Source: Diphasiastrum complanatum
Lineage: Eukaryota > Streptophyta > Lycopodiopsida > Lycopodiales > Lycopodiaceae
DNA length: 64,000 nucleotides
Assembly (NCBI GenBank): GCA_029204225.1
Contig: CM055100.1
Location: 53,803,216-53,867,215, forward strand
Reading direction: 5' to 3'
Positions within the stretch are counted from its first letter, which is position 1, and each line of letters begins with the position of its first letter. This document shows positions 31,156-42,020 of this stretch, in pieces. The notes beneath the pieces are model-generated. The model did no database searches, was not told where the DNA came from, and saw nothing but the letters and a program-made list of their open reading frames with translations. The position numbers and the translations under genes were made by a program.

Positions 31156-31836
31156 TGTAAAAATTACAGCAAATGAGGATCCTAAAACACTTGAAATGAT
31201 GAGGGAAACAATAGATTATGATTTCGTAAGATTAGCACAAGTTGAACCATCAAAATCCATCAAAAATCTATGCTTGAACCTCACTAAATGGCCCAAATCC
31301 TTGAAGAAGGCTTCACACGTGTGAAAGTACGGCCTCCCACAGTCTGAGTACTGTACACCAGACCTACATTCAATCATATAATCATTAGTAGTCACAAGTA
31401 CTCAAACAATTATGAACATAGAGAGCAATTGCACCATTATGAGAGAAAAATCATAAATTGCTTGATTTATTTTGGTGAGATATCATCACCTATATATACA
31501 TGATCCATCACGGTTTTGGGCAGGTATGAGTAGCCCTAAACCTATCCCTAATTCTAATTTTGGTGGATCTTTCATCCCTACCAAGTTAAGGTTGGAATCT
31601 TGGAGATCCCTCAACAATGCAAAAATTACCAAAAATAGCTCCTATTTTTTCTCCCTTGTATCTAAGCATAATTTGGACTCATTCCAAAGGTTCTAACACT
31701 TAGGTCTACTTGAGAACATCCTTATGAATGGAATCCTATGCTATTTGGCACGTGTGACAAGCCACATCATGACCATCTAACTAATTACAAGTCATATGAC
31801 CAAAACTAGTCAAGCTAGAATTGTGAATTTTTAACA
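31156..31836 (-). repeat. 3' LTR of copia C2
   Basis: 681 bp, plus-strand ends TGTAAAAATTAC and GAATTTTTAACA (TGTTAAAAATTC...TTTTTACA on the minus strand). Near-identical to 36608-37285. Confidence 0.95.
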
Positions 31837-31848
31837 CTCCTCCTCACT
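31837..31848 (-). other. Polypurine tract of copia C2
   Basis: Minus strand AGTGAGGAGGAG immediately before TGTTAAAAATTC of the LTR and 3 bp from the end of the RNase H frame. Confidence 0.85.
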
Positions 31849-31850
31849 AT

Positions 31851-32987
31851 CTAGCTTGGTTCAATCATTGCTTTACTAATCACTCCAAGTGATGATCTGA
31901 ACTTCATAAAAGGTGTCTTTTGAAGTGGTTTAGTAAGTAGATCAGCTACACATTCATTGCTTGGAACATGCTCCAAAGCAATCTCCTTGGCTTGCACCAT
32001 TTCTCTCACAAAGTGATGGCATATCTCAATGTGCTTAGATCTTGCATGGAAGATTGGGTTAGATGCTTTTTGGGCTGATATATTGTCATTGTAGATGATT
32101 GGTGCCTCCTCTGAATCCATGATCTTTAGCTCCACCAATAATCTCTTGATCCAAAGTACCTCCTTTGTAGTGGTTGTCAAAGCTTTGTACTCGGCCTCGG
32201 TTGAAGAGAGAGATATAGTTTCTTGCTTTTTTGAAAGCCATGAAACCACACCTTCTCCTATGAAAGTTGAATAGGCACTTGTTGATTTCCTATCCCTCTT
32301 GTTGCCTGCAAAATCTGAATCACTAAATGCATAAAGGTTAATCACATCTCCTCTATATAGAATCCCAAAATCCAATGTACCCGAGATGTATCTTAGAATC
32401 CTCTTAGCCTTTTTCCAATGGATATTCAATGCCTTTTGCATGGATTGGCTCAACCTACATACACTAAAGCTAAGATCTGGTCTAGTTATAGTGATCCACA
32501 TTAAGAAACCTATAAGTTGCCTAAACAAAGTGATGTCCATGAAGGATCTTTCATCATCTTCATTTGGCACTTTTACATCTTGCTCCATTGGTGTGTCAAC
32601 ACTTTTGCGTACTTCCATCTTAAACTTCTTCAAAAGACTTTGACCATAGTTTACTTGACTTATAAAGATAAAATCAGACCCTCTAAGTACTTCTATGCCT
32701 AAGATGAAGTGAAGACACCCTAGATCTACCATCTTGAACTCTAAGGATAGATCTATCTTGATTTTTTCAATACCATCAACACTATTTTCACTAATGATGA
32801 TGTCATCTACATAAATGAGTAAAAGTACAATACCAACATCATCAAACTTAATGTAAAGAGTGGGATCATATTCACTTTGAACAAAAGAAAGTGAAATAAG
32901 ATAGCAATGTAGTCTTGAATTCCAAGATCTCGAGGCTTGCTTCAAGCCATAGATGCTTCTTTGGAGATGACATACTTTGTTCTCCAT
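31851..32987 (-). CDS. C2 reverse transcriptase C-terminal part and RNase H
   Basis: A 378-residue frame in the same reading frame as the upstream pol frame; only the TAG at 33012-33014 separates them. It starts within RT (VCHLQRSIYGLKQASRSW), has the catalytic LLIYVDDIIIS at about residue 55-65, then LGIEVLRGSDFIFISQ, and RNase H with FSDSDFAGNKRDRKSTSAYS, SLSSTEAEYKAL, NDNISAQKASNPIFHARSKH and VADLLTKPLQ. All key residues look intact. The family usually has one Gag-Pol frame, so this is the downstream part of that polyprotein and not a separate gene. Confidence 0.95.
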   Translation of the reverse strand: MENKVCHLQRSIYGLKQASRSWNSRLHCYLISLSFVQSEYDPTLYIKFDDVGIVLLLIYVDDIIISENSVDGIEKIKIDLSLEFKMVDLGCLHFILGIEVLRGSDFIFISQVNYGQSLLKKFKMEVRKSVDTPMEQDVKVPNEDDERSFMDITLFRQLIGFLMWITITRPDLSFSVCRLSQSMQKALNIHWKKAKRILRYISGTLDFGILYRGDVINLYAFSDSDFAGNKRDRKSTSAYSTFIGEGVVSWLSKKQETISLSSTEAEYKALTTTTKEVLWIKRLLVELKIMDSEEAPIIYNDNISAQKASNPIFHARSKHIEICHHFVREMVQAKEIALEHVPSNECVADLLTKPLQKTPFMKFRSSLGVISKAMIEPS

Positions 32988-33011
32988 TCCATGCTTGATG
33001 AACCCTTGTGG

Positions 33012-34919
33012 CTATTCCATATAGATATCCTCTTCCAAAAAACCATTCAAGAAAGCATTAGAGACATCCATTTGACATAGAATCCATCCAAAATGTGATG
33101 CAAGTGCAATGATTAGCCTTATTGTGACCATCTTGGCCACGGGTGCAAAAGTTTTCTCATAGTCTATCCCTCTCTCTTGAGCATAACCTTTTGCAACTAA
33201 TCTTGCTTTATGTTTGTTAACACTCCCATTTGCATTCAACTTAAGCTTGAAGACCCACTTGCATCCTATTACATTCCTTTGAGGTCTCTCAACAAGCAAC
33301 CAAGTTTCATTCTCAATCAAGGCATCATACTCATCCAACATAGCTTTATACCATTCTTTGGAGTTCAATGCATCTTCAACATTAGATGGTTCTTCAAAAC
33401 TAGATAAAGCATAAGAAGTGGATGAGATACCCTCAACTTGATGTCCTTTGCCTTGATATGTGAGCCTTGATGGCTCCACTTTTGCCCTTGAAGATCTCCT
33501 TGGTGTGATAGGTGGGTTTGGTGCTTGCTCCTCCATGAGCTCCTCCTCAAAACCAAGATCTTGCTCCTCGGCCATCTTCTTCTTGATTGTTGGAGCACTT
33601 GAGCCTTCTTCAAGCATATGCATATGATGTTCATCAAAGATGACATCCCTTGAAACAACAAATTTGTTTAAGGATGGGAGATAGACTTTGTAGCCCTTGC
33701 TTGAGCTTGCATATCCAAGCATGATCCCTCTTGTGGAAGATGGATCCTCCTTGGTTCTTGTTTCCAATGGCACATGCACATAACATATACACCCAAAAAC
33801 TTTCAAGTGATTAAGATTGGGTTTCTTTCCATACAACATCTCATAAGGAGTTTTGCCTTCAATCGCTTTGCAAGACACCCTATTCATCAAGTAGTTTGCA
33901 CATACAAGAGACTCACCCCAAAAGGATTTGGGAAAACAAGCATCTAATCTTAAAGCCTTAGAACATTCACATAATGTTCTATTCCTTCTTTCAGCAACTC
34001 CATTTTGTTGAGGAGTGTAAGGACAAGAAGTCTCTTTCTTGATCCCTTCCTCATCACAAAAGGCCTTGAACTCATTGGAGATGAATTCTCCACCATTGTC
34101 ACTTCTAAGAATCTTGATGCTATGATTATGATGCTTTTCCACAAACAACTTGAACTTTACAAAAGTATCAAATACTTGAGACTTTAAGAAAAGTAAGAAC
34201 ACCCAACAATATCTTGAGTAGTCATCAATGAAGATTAAAAACATAGATGAACCTCCATTAGATTTGGTGCTAGCAATGTGCACATCCGAGTGTATGAGTT
34301 CAAGAGGATGAGATGACTTTGTGATGGAGTTAGGAAACACCTTCTTATGTGCCTTGGATAAGGCACAAGCTTCACAAATTTTGTCTTCCTTCCCAATAGA
34401 CCTTGGTAGGCCTAAAGCATACTCCTCCTTGATCATAGCCTCCATGGAACCCGAGTTGACATCTTTTGTGCCATAAAGTAAAGGTAGATATCTTGCTCTT
34501 CTCGGCCAACATGACAACATTAGTATCCACAAATGCATCCAACTTATAAAGTTTGCCAAGTCTAGTGCCCTTACTATCTTACCCTTCTTCTTGATGAAAC
34601 ATTCATTTGAAGCAAAGTCAACATTGAAACCATTGTCTACCATTTGGCCAACACTTAGTAGATTCTTTGTTATTGTAGGAATGTACAAAACACCTTCTAT
34701 GTTGATCTTTTTGGAAGATCCTAAGCAAAGGGGAATGCTACCAACTCCTTCAATCTTACAAGCTTCATCATTTGCTGTATAGATAGACTTTATAGGTCCA
34801 TCATAAGATAAGAGAGAAGAGAAAAACTCTCTTTTACTAGTCATGTGTGAACTAGCACCCGAGTCAATCCACCAAGGATCTTCTCCTTTGAAGCTTGTTG
34901 AAGAAAATATGGACATCAT
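33012..34919 (-). CDS. C2 protease-integrase-reverse transcriptase N-terminal part
   Basis: A 635-residue frame. Order: protease (WWIDSGASSHMTSKREFF at about residues 16-33, catalytic Asp intact), pre-integrase zinc finger (CEACALSKAH), integrase core (DVHIAST, FLIFIDDYSRYCWVF, LRSDNGGEF, then TPQQNGVAERRNRTL), integrase C-terminus (HLKVFGCICYVH), then the start of RT (WYKAMLDEYDALIENETW, CKWVFKLKLNANGSVNK, and QMDVSNAFLNGFLEEDIYME). It stops at TAG 33012-33014, where relatives have Gln (DIYMEQP). The first Met is inside the protease region; the frame actually continues from gag after a frame change. Confidence 0.95.
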   Translation of the reverse strand: MMSIFSSTSFKGEDPWWIDSGASSHMTSKREFFSSLLSYDGPIKSIYTANDEACKIEGVGSIPLCLGSSKKINIEGVLYIPTITKNLLSVGQMVDNGFNVDFASNECFIKKKGKIVRALDLANFISWMHLWILMLSCWPRRARYLPLLYGTKDVNSGSMEAMIKEEYALGLPRSIGKEDKICEACALSKAHKKVFPNSITKSSHPLELIHSDVHIASTKSNGGSSMFLIFIDDYSRYCWVFLLFLKSQVFDTFVKFKLFVEKHHNHSIKILRSDNGGEFISNEFKAFCDEEGIKKETSCPYTPQQNGVAERRNRTLCECSKALRLDACFPKSFWGESLVCANYLMNRVSCKAIEGKTPYEMLYGKKPNLNHLKVFGCICYVHVPLETRTKEDPSSTRGIMLGYASSSKGYKVYLPSLNKFVVSRDVIFDEHHMHMLEEGSSAPTIKKKMAEEQDLGFEEELMEEQAPNPPITPRRSSRAKVEPSRLTYQGKGHQVEGISSTSYALSSFEEPSNVEDALNSKEWYKAMLDEYDALIENETWLLVERPQRNVIGCKWVFKLKLNANGSVNKHKARLVAKGYAQERGIDYEKTFAPVAKMVTIRLIIALASHFGWILCQMDVSNAFLNGFLEEDIYME

Positions 34920-34929
34920 GAGAGAGTCC

Positions 34930-35796
34930 TCATGTGAACTCTCCTCCTTTGCTCATGTTGGCTTGGCTTTGATCTTGCTTCCTCTTGAAGCATTCCGAGG
35001 CATAATGCCCCATCTTGCTACAATAGTAGCACTTCACCTTTGATTTGTCCTTCTTGACTTTGGTGGTTGATGGAGATGCCTTTGAGGGTCCTTCTTGATC
35101 CTCAAGCTTTGTAGACTTCTTGAATGTTGATCCTTTGCCTTTGGACTTGCCTTTGCCTTTGGTGAAGAGAGCATGGTCATCTCCACCTTGGATGGAAAGC
35201 CTATCCATACTCTCTTGCATTTGGCTCCTTCTTGATTCCTCGGCCATGAGTGTGCCTTGGAGTTCTTCAAGTATGGGTAGCTTACCCATAATTGCATATC
35301 CCTGAACCAAATTGTCAAATTCAAAGCTTAGTCCATTCAGTATGAGTTGGACAAGCTCTTCATCCTTGATAGGATCACCTACAAAGGCTAGCTCTTTGTT
35401 CAATTCCTTTACTCTTAGGACAAAAGTATGTGCACTCTCTCCTTTCTTTTGATAGCTTCTATAGATTTGATTCTTCAAAGCTAACATTCTAGTTTGGTTC
35501 TTGGATTCATAGACCTTTTGCAAAGTCTCCCAAGCATCTTGAGCTGAAGTGCAATCTCCTACCTCTCTTAAGAGTTCATTTGCAACATTCATTTTTATGC
35601 AATGTAGTGCAACATTGCACCTCTTGATGTATTTGGCTTTTTCTTGAGGATGAATAGGTTCACCCTCCTTACCATTTACAATTTCCATCAGATCTTGCAT
35701 GATCATGATGGATTCCATTCTAACTTTCCATATGGAATAGTTAGTTTTGTTGAGCCTTTCATTAGTATCCAAAAGATATGCATTTATAGATGTCAT
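34930..35796 (-). CDS. C2 gag
   Basis: A complete 288-residue copia Gag. It starts MTSINAYLLDTNERLNKTNY, with WKVRMESIMIMQDL typical of the N-terminal capsid domain, then DAWETLQKVYESKNQTRM, RVKELNKELAFVGDPIKDEE, a Lys-rich linker (KGKGKSKGKGS) and a CCHC zinc knuckle CYYCSKMGHYASEC at about residues 257-270. It ends at TGA 34930-34932, whereas pol continues in another frame without a start of its own: Gag and Pol are normally fused in copia, so an indel just after the knuckle is likely. Programmed frameshifting is possible but no slippery site was seen. Confidence 0.95.
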   Translation of the reverse strand: MTSINAYLLDTNERLNKTNYSIWKVRMESIMIMQDLMEIVNGKEGEPIHPQEKAKYIKRCNVALHCIKMNVANELLREVGDCTSAQDAWETLQKVYESKNQTRMLALKNQIYRSYQKKGESAHTFVLRVKELNKELAFVGDPIKDEELVQLILNGLSFEFDNLVQGYAIMGKLPILEELQGTLMAEESRRSQMQESMDRLSIQGGDDHALFTKGKGKSKGKGSTFKKSTKLEDQEGPSKASPSTTKVKKDKSKVKCYYCSKMGHYASECFKRKQDQSQANMSKGGEFT

Positions 35797-36595
35797 CTAG
35801 TCTCCTAATCAAGGACTTGACACAAATGAAGGTTACTTCTATTGATTTGATTGAAGGTCTACCTTATCCCACTTCTTAGAGACCTGAAAAGATCAGTAAT
35901 AGACTTCCTATAAAGGTCTAAGAATGATCTCTAACAAAATCAAATCATAGAATACTAGAAACAATGCACTTGCTTGATTGAAGTAGACAATACTAGTAGA
36001 ATTGCCCCTCTTTCTATAAAGAACATAAAAGCTTCCAAATGATCTGATCAAGAGTGAATTTCAGCAACCTAATATACTTCCAAAATCACTTGTAAAAGAT
36101 CTAAATGGAACTTAATGAGGATGCAACACAATCTACTATCCAATCACAAGCAAAAAATGATCAAAATTGATGAAAAATTGATCTAATTTGGTGCATAAGT
36201 CAAGCAATGGTTGGACTGAACCTAAATGACTTTAGGAGGTGCCTACTACACCTTAGAACAGCCTTGAAGAGTCCCCAAAACTCTGATCTTCCCTATCCTT
36301 GAATGCTAGAAAGCCTCCTCTATGAAATCACCTCCAAAACTCGCTTAGAAATCAATGCTTGGAGCAAGCAAAACTTGCTATCTTGGTAATGTGAATTGAA
36401 TTCAACTTTGCCTCTGGTTTTAGACACCTAAACACCTACAAATGAAGTCACACAACACCAATCTCCAATGTATTTGACTCACTTTGAGTTCTAGAGTCAA
36501 TACTAGATGCTAAGATCCAATCTACACAAGATTTAGATCAAAAATTGTGATCAAATTGAATGAAAACCAAGGATTTAGCTCATTTCAGCCTTTAG
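35797..36595 (-). other. C2 leader (noncoding)
   Basis: Untranslated sequence between PBS and gag of copia C2. No long frame, no recognised motif. Confidence 0.7.
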
Positions 36596-36607
36596 GCTCT
36601 GATACCA
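36596..36607 (-). other. Primer-binding site of copia C2
   Basis: Minus strand TGGTATCAGAGC follows the LTR end TTTTTACA directly; complementary to initiator-Met tRNA. The leader from here to the gag Met is about 800 bp and noncoding. Confidence 0.95.
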
Positions 36608-37285
36608 TGTAAAAATTACAGCAAATAAGGATCTTAAAACACTTGAAATGATGAGGGAAACAATAGATTATGATTTCATAAGATTAGCACAAGGTGAACC
36701 ATCAAAATCCATCAAAAATCTATGCTTGAACCTCACTAAAATCTATCCTTGAAGAAGGCTTCACACGTGTGAAAGTACGGCCTCCCACAGTCTGAGTACT
36801 GTACACCAGACCTACATTCAATCCTATAATCATTAGTAATCACAAGTACTCAAACAATTATAAACATAGAGAGCAATTGCACCATTATGAGAGAAAAATC
36901 ATGAAATTGCTTGATTTATTTTGGTGAGATATCATCACCTATATATACATGATCCATCACGGTTTTGGGCAGGTATGAGTAGCCCTAAACCTATCCCTAA
37001 TGCTAATTTTGGTGGATCTTTCATCCCTACCAAGTTAAGGTTGGAATCTTGGAGATCCCTCAACAATGCAAAAATTACCAAAAATAGCTCCTATTTTTTC
37101 TCCCTTGTATCTAAGCATAATTTGGACTCATTCCAAAGGTTCTAACACTTAGGTCTACTTGAGAACATCCTTATGAATGGAATCCTATGCTATTTGGCAC
37201 GTGTGACAAGCCACATCATGACCATCTAACTAATTACAAGTCATATGACCAAAACTAGTCAAACTAGAATTGTGAATTTTTAACA
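36608..37285 (-). repeat. 5' LTR of copia C2
   Basis: 678 bp, ends TGTAAAAATTAC and GAATTTTTAACA. It differs from the other LTR by scattered substitutions such as AAATAAGG for AAATGAGG and by a short local change near 36737 (AAAATCTATCC against AAATGGCCCAAATCC). Confidence 0.95.
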
Positions 37286-37290
37286 CGGAT

Positions 37291-38992
37291 CAGACATGAG
37301 CTGAAACGCCATAATGAATACGCACTTTTGCAAAATGCTATGGACGATGCAATTTGGGAGGAGGATGAAGATTCAGATGATGAGCCGAATGTCAGTATGC
37401 CTTATACAACAGGGCAGACTACTACGACATCCACCACTATTGCATCAACGAATGCCAATGCTACTGTAGAAATGATGCTCAATGAGTTCGAGAAACTTGG
37501 GAAGACCCAGCAGAAACAGATGAAAAAGTTGCAGTTGCAATTTGATGAGAAGATCAAAGCATTGGAAAATTTCCACGGAGAAGCGAACAAGGAACTTGAG
37601 AAGTTTGCAAAGACTTTTCCTACTAGGAAAAATATCTGGTTTTCTATTTGTATAGGAAATCACACAGTGAACGAGTGTCCTCAATTGAAAAAATGAATGA
37701 AAATCAGTGTTTGCCATCTGTGTAATTCACCTGAGCATGAGACTACTTTTTGCAACTTCAACCCTCGGATAATCCAGCAACGGTATGCCCAGATGAGATA
37801 TCGAGATCCACAGTATGGAGGAAATCTTGCAGCTAGACTGCGACAATCTACTCTTGGATACCCGGAATGTCTAGTTTTGCTTGCCCCACCAAAACACTCC
37901 GCTCCTCTTGCCAATTTGATGGAACCAGAACCTTACGGCAGTGCTGAGCAATGGAGCTATGGTAATGATCAGGAAGGTGGATCTTCAGAACAATATGCCA
38001 TTTATGCTGCCGCTCAACAACAAGCCTCGAGAAACTGGACCAGAGCACCACTTGGATGCTTTGCATGTAGAGAAAATCACAGAGATGCAGAATGCCCAAA
38101 TAAAGAAAAATTTGTACCATTCTGTCGTGATTGTGGATATGGGCATTGCTGTAAAGATTGTCTAGCAAGATCGAAACCACCACCAGCTACAGCACCTGTA
38201 AATTTGATAATCATCAAGCAAGGATCAATAGCTCCAAATAAACCAAGTGCACCCTTGATGGTGGTCACTGGAGCACAAAAGCAAAAAGAACCAGTAGTGG
38301 ATCCAGTACCTGCTGATTCTATTCCATTGAACGAAATACCAACAACATCGAGAGTCTATCCAAATCTTAATACAGAAAAACGAAGATATCAAGATATGAG
38401 ACAGTGGATTAAACATCTACAAGAAGAAGAGGAACTTGTAGCTGCTAAAGTAATAGCTGAAGTTCGGTCTTCACAATTGCAGCCTCCAAGAAATTTACGT
38501 ACGGATATGAATGATCAATTACATCATCACGAAGAACCCTTCAAGATGACTGAACCGGAAGTACCGCATACAGAATTACTCATGAACATTTTGTCTAGCA
38601 AGATCAATATTTCCTTGGGAGAGTTCCTAAAGTTGGTGCCAAAAGCTAAAGAAGTTTTAGCGCAAAAGTTAGCTCAAGAAGAACTAGAAGTCCACCAGGA
38701 GCCACTTTTTTGTGCTGGATTTGAAGAATCTAATGATGTACTCCATGTTGGAGCCGCTTGGGAAAGTGAACAAAAGAATATCACTCTACCGATACAACAT
38801 AGACAATTTTCTAAAGAAGTAGCCGTGATAGATGGCGGTTCAGGAGTTAACCTGATTTATACAAAGTTATGTACAAAATGGGGCCTTACAAAGATTAAGC
38901 CTGCTACTTTTGCTATTGAGCTAGCAGATCAAATGACAGTTCGTCCACGAGGAATGGTGGAAGATATATCTGTCAAGATTGCAGGAGTATAG
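37291..38992 (+). pseudogene. G1-A gag and protease
   Basis: Continues the gag interrupted by C2. Frame 37328-37696 ends at a TGA where copy B has CAA; frame 37697-38992 (431 residues) follows. CCHC knuckles: a damaged first one (FSICIGNHTVNEC, first Cys lost), CHLCNSPEHETTFC, CFACRENHRDAEC and CRDCGYGHCCKDC. Then an acidic linker (QEEEELVAAK), LMNILSSKINISLGEFL, and the aspartic protease around AVIDGGSGVNLI. It stops at TAG 38990-38992, where copy B has CAG. Gag and protease are the structural and maturation parts of the particle. Confidence 0.85.
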
Positions 38993-40300
38993 TTCGTCAT
39001 TATTTTCATCATGATGGACTTACCAGAAGCACCAAATGTCTACCGAGTTCTATTAGGACGTCCATGGTTGCGAGTTGCGCAAGTAATTCATAACTGGGGT
39101 ACCAAAAAAATCACTTTTTAAAATCGTGAACGTGCAGTTAAAGTTGATTCTATGATTTGGACTATCAAACCAATGGTTCAAAAAGCAGATGACGATACAT
39201 CAACAACAAATCACACTTGTGATCGATCAGAGAAAAAAATTGGGAGTTCACTACGATTTTCAAACGATACTGTCAATTGGAATGAAGCTCTTGCAAAGAT
39301 TGTACAGTAGGATATATATGTCAACAAGATATTCAATTAGAGTTGAGTGAGATTTCCTTATTAGATCGAACTTTGGATACACCAATCACGTTTCCACTAA
39401 ATGTATTGAATGTAGTCTGGATATCAATAGAACCTATACCAGATCCAATTGAGGATGATCTCATACCTGTGAGCCATGCCTTAACTTATGATGGCAATGC
39501 AGAACTTACGGATGAACAGATTCTACATCATATGGATCCGACCAGATTTGGAGTGCGTAATGTTCCTGATGAACCAACAATCAAACCACCCAAAGTAGTT
39601 ATATTGAAGGGAGGCAAAATCACATATTCGATAACAAAAAAACAAGCTAAGCAACATTATAATATGGTCCTAAAATGGAAAAATCCCCCTCAAAGAATCG
39701 ATTCAAAGAAAGTGCCACCCTTATTGAATAAAGGCAAAGGAAAAGTCAAGAATGATCTTTCAAGCCAGATTTACAACAAGACATCATCGTCTAGGAAGTC
39801 TTCACCTGTGAAGAAAGATTTATCATCCCGAAAGTCATCACCTCCATGATCAATTCCTGCTAAGAAGGCTAAACAAAGATCCAAGACAAGTCCTTTCAAA
39901 AAAGAACAGGCAAATGTAGTCCAGCATGATATGCCAGAGCATTCTAGACGTTATACACTGGATGATGTGGTTATTATGTTACCTAAAGCACATCGTGAAT
40001 CTGAAGAACACATGCCAAAATCTAGAGAGGTTTACAATGGCCCAGCTAGGATGCAGCCAATGAATCTTGCTGAACCAGGAGAACCGGAAAAGATTGTACA
40101 AGTGGGATCACAACTTACTCCTGAACAGTATGAAACACTCCGTTTGTTACTTATTAAGTATCAAAATTGCTTTGCATGGACTTATCAAGATTTGAAGGGT
40201 ATTCCGACATCGGTCATTGAACATACCATACCTTTGTACATGTTGCAGTACCAAAGGTTACAAAGTTCTACTACTGTAATCCTAATGTGGCAGATTTGAT
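38993..40300 (+). pseudogene. G1-A protease end and linker to RT
   Basis: Continuation after the TAG: VIIFIMMDLPEAPNVYRVLL, RPWLRVAQ, matching gypsy protease ends. Two frames follow, 39343-39849 (linker with DPTRFGVRNVPDEP, Lys/Ser-rich end RKSSPVKKDLSSRKSSP) and 39931-40299 (MPEHSRRYTLDDVVIMLPKA, then PEQYETLRLLLIKYQNCFAW, the segment before RT in plant gypsy elements). The frames are separated by single stops. Confidence 0.8.
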
Positions 40301-41218
40301 AAAGAAAGAACTTCAGAGATTGCTTGATGCCGATTTCATTTATGAGATCGAGCATACAGAATGGATTTCACCGATTGTCATTGTTCCTAAGAAAAATGGA
40401 AAATTGCGAATATGTGTGAATCTCAAAGCATTGAATAAAGTGACACGGAAGGATCACTTTCCGTTATCTTTTATTGAAAGCATTTTGGATCGCCTTGCTG
40501 GAGTGAAAGCTTATAGTTTCGTAGATGGATTTAGTGGTTACAACCAGGTTAAGATTGCACCTGTCGATCGCCACAAAACTGCTTTTGCAACAGAATGGGA
40601 CACCTATGCTTACAAACTAATGTCGTTTGGACTCTGTAATGCACCAAGTTCATTCCAAAGGGTAATGCAATTTGCTTTTAGAGATTATCTGCAAAAATTC
40701 CTTGAAATTTACTTGGACAACTTGGGAGTTCATAGTACAGATACAGACCACCTGGATCGATTGGAGAAAGTATTTGAAAGATGCCGCAAATATTAGATTT
40801 CTCTAAATCCAGAAAAATGCCAGATATGGGTTGCGCATGGAGTTGTGCTTGGACATGTGATATCAAGACATGGTATTGCCACCGATTATTCTAAGATCAA
40901 AGTTATTGTGGAATTGCCACCGCCAACAACAATTCGAGGAGTTTATGTGTTTATGGGTCATGCGAACTACTATCGAATTTTTATTATCTTCTTTGTGGAT
41001 TTAGCACGACTCATATTCAAACTAACTATTGTTCCTATTTGGACAATAGAGGCATTAGAAGCCTTTGAAAAGTTAAAAAAAGCATTATTTTCAGCACCAG
41101 TACTGCATTCTCCAGATTGGACATTAGAGTTTCATGTTCATACGGATGCCTCAAAATACGCCATTGTATCAGTTTTGACGCAGCCAGGTGACTATAAGAA
41201 GGATTATCCCATATGATT
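40287..41218 (+). pseudogene. G1-A reverse transcriptase and partial RNase H
   Basis: Frame 40287-40796: LIKKELQRLLDADFI, WISPIVIVPKKNGKLRICVN, YSFVDGFSGYNQVKIAP and MSFGLCNAPSSFQRVMQ. The catalytic motif reads EIYLDNLGVHS, with Asn for the second Asp of YxDD, which should abolish activity. A stop at 40794-40796 is followed by frame 40845-41216 with MLGHVISRHGIATDYSKIK, FMGHANYYRIFI and the start of RNase H (EFHVHTDASKYAIVSVLTQP). RNase H ends after about 25 residues at a junction with integrase. Confidence 0.9.
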
Positions 41219-41640
41219 TGCAAGAAGATCCAAAGAAGAATTATTCAACAATAGAACGTGAAGCGCTAGCAACAGAACGATTAAATGATGATATGTCCTT
41301 ACAACTCCGTCATGAAGCGTTGCACAAATTATGTGAAACCCGATTGATGGCAGTTCATGCCTTAGCAGCAGAGAAAGCCCGTCGCAAGGCATGGCACGAT
41401 CGTCGTTTGCACAAGAAAGATCTGAAAGCAGGAGATCTTGCAATGATGTACAAAACCAAGCTAATCAAGGGTAAGTTGAAGTTTACCGGGGAAGGTCCGT
41501 ATAAAGTGAAGGAAATCCTAAACTATGGCGCAGTAATTCTTGAGCACTTGGATGGAAAACAATTTGATACTCCGGTAAATGACAGCCGATTACGCAAGTT
41601 TTGGCAGCCTGCTCCGCCAGTTCAGCAAGCCTGATCTCAA
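41219..41640 (+). pseudogene. G1-A integrase C-terminus
   Basis: Frame 41188-41634: after a short RNase H scrap (DPKKNYSTIEREALA) it jumps to the integrase end (RLNDDMSLQLRHEALHKLCE, ARRKAWHDRRLHKKDLKAGD, FTGEGPYKVKEILNYGAVIL), closely matching copy B at 49995-50351. The zinc finger and DDE core are missing through deletion. Confidence 0.85.
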
Positions 41641-42020
41641 CATATTTTGATTTGTCCAAGTTGGCATCTATTGCTACCAAATGGGATGATTGCCTACCTT
41701 CTTTGGCATTCAATCCAAATGTTGCCATGGCATCCGATAAAGTCCAAGACCAACTGCCAATCACCAGATTATATTATCATGCTGCAATGTTGGGTGGTTT
41801 TTGGGAATCAAGATTTTTACCCTGGACCACTTCTAGTTGAATTGCCGGAGCAAATAAGCGCTTTTTTTTGCACAAACACGATTTTAATATGAGCGTCTTG
41901 ATTTTCATGGAAAAGGTGCAGTATCATCTTATCAAAGTACGACGAGAGGCCAATCAGAGCCCCAAGTGAATAACTCTCATGGCCTGCCATGGGATCACCA
42001 CCAGTTTTGGTGGAGGATAG
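41641..42020 (+). other. G1-A 3' region before the LTR
   Basis: Noncoding or heavily decayed sequence between pol and the 3' LTR. A short frame (41601-41840) has no recognised domain. It ends with GGTGGAGGATAG at 42009-42020, the likely polypurine tract. Confidence 0.55.

Larger units (their letters stand above)
31156..37285 (-). mobile_element. Ty1/copia element C2, nearly intact
   Basis: A 6130-bp minus-strand copia with two complete, very similar LTRs (31156-31836 and 36608-37285), PBS, full gag and pol coding capacity, a polypurine tract and a perfect 5-bp target duplication CGGAT. Only two defects stop it from encoding one Gag-Pol: a frame change between gag and pol near 34920-34935 and one TAG at 33012-33014. 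The LTRs differ mostly by scattered single bases and a small local change, so this is the youngest insertion in the window. It sits in G1-A gag. Confidence 0.95.
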
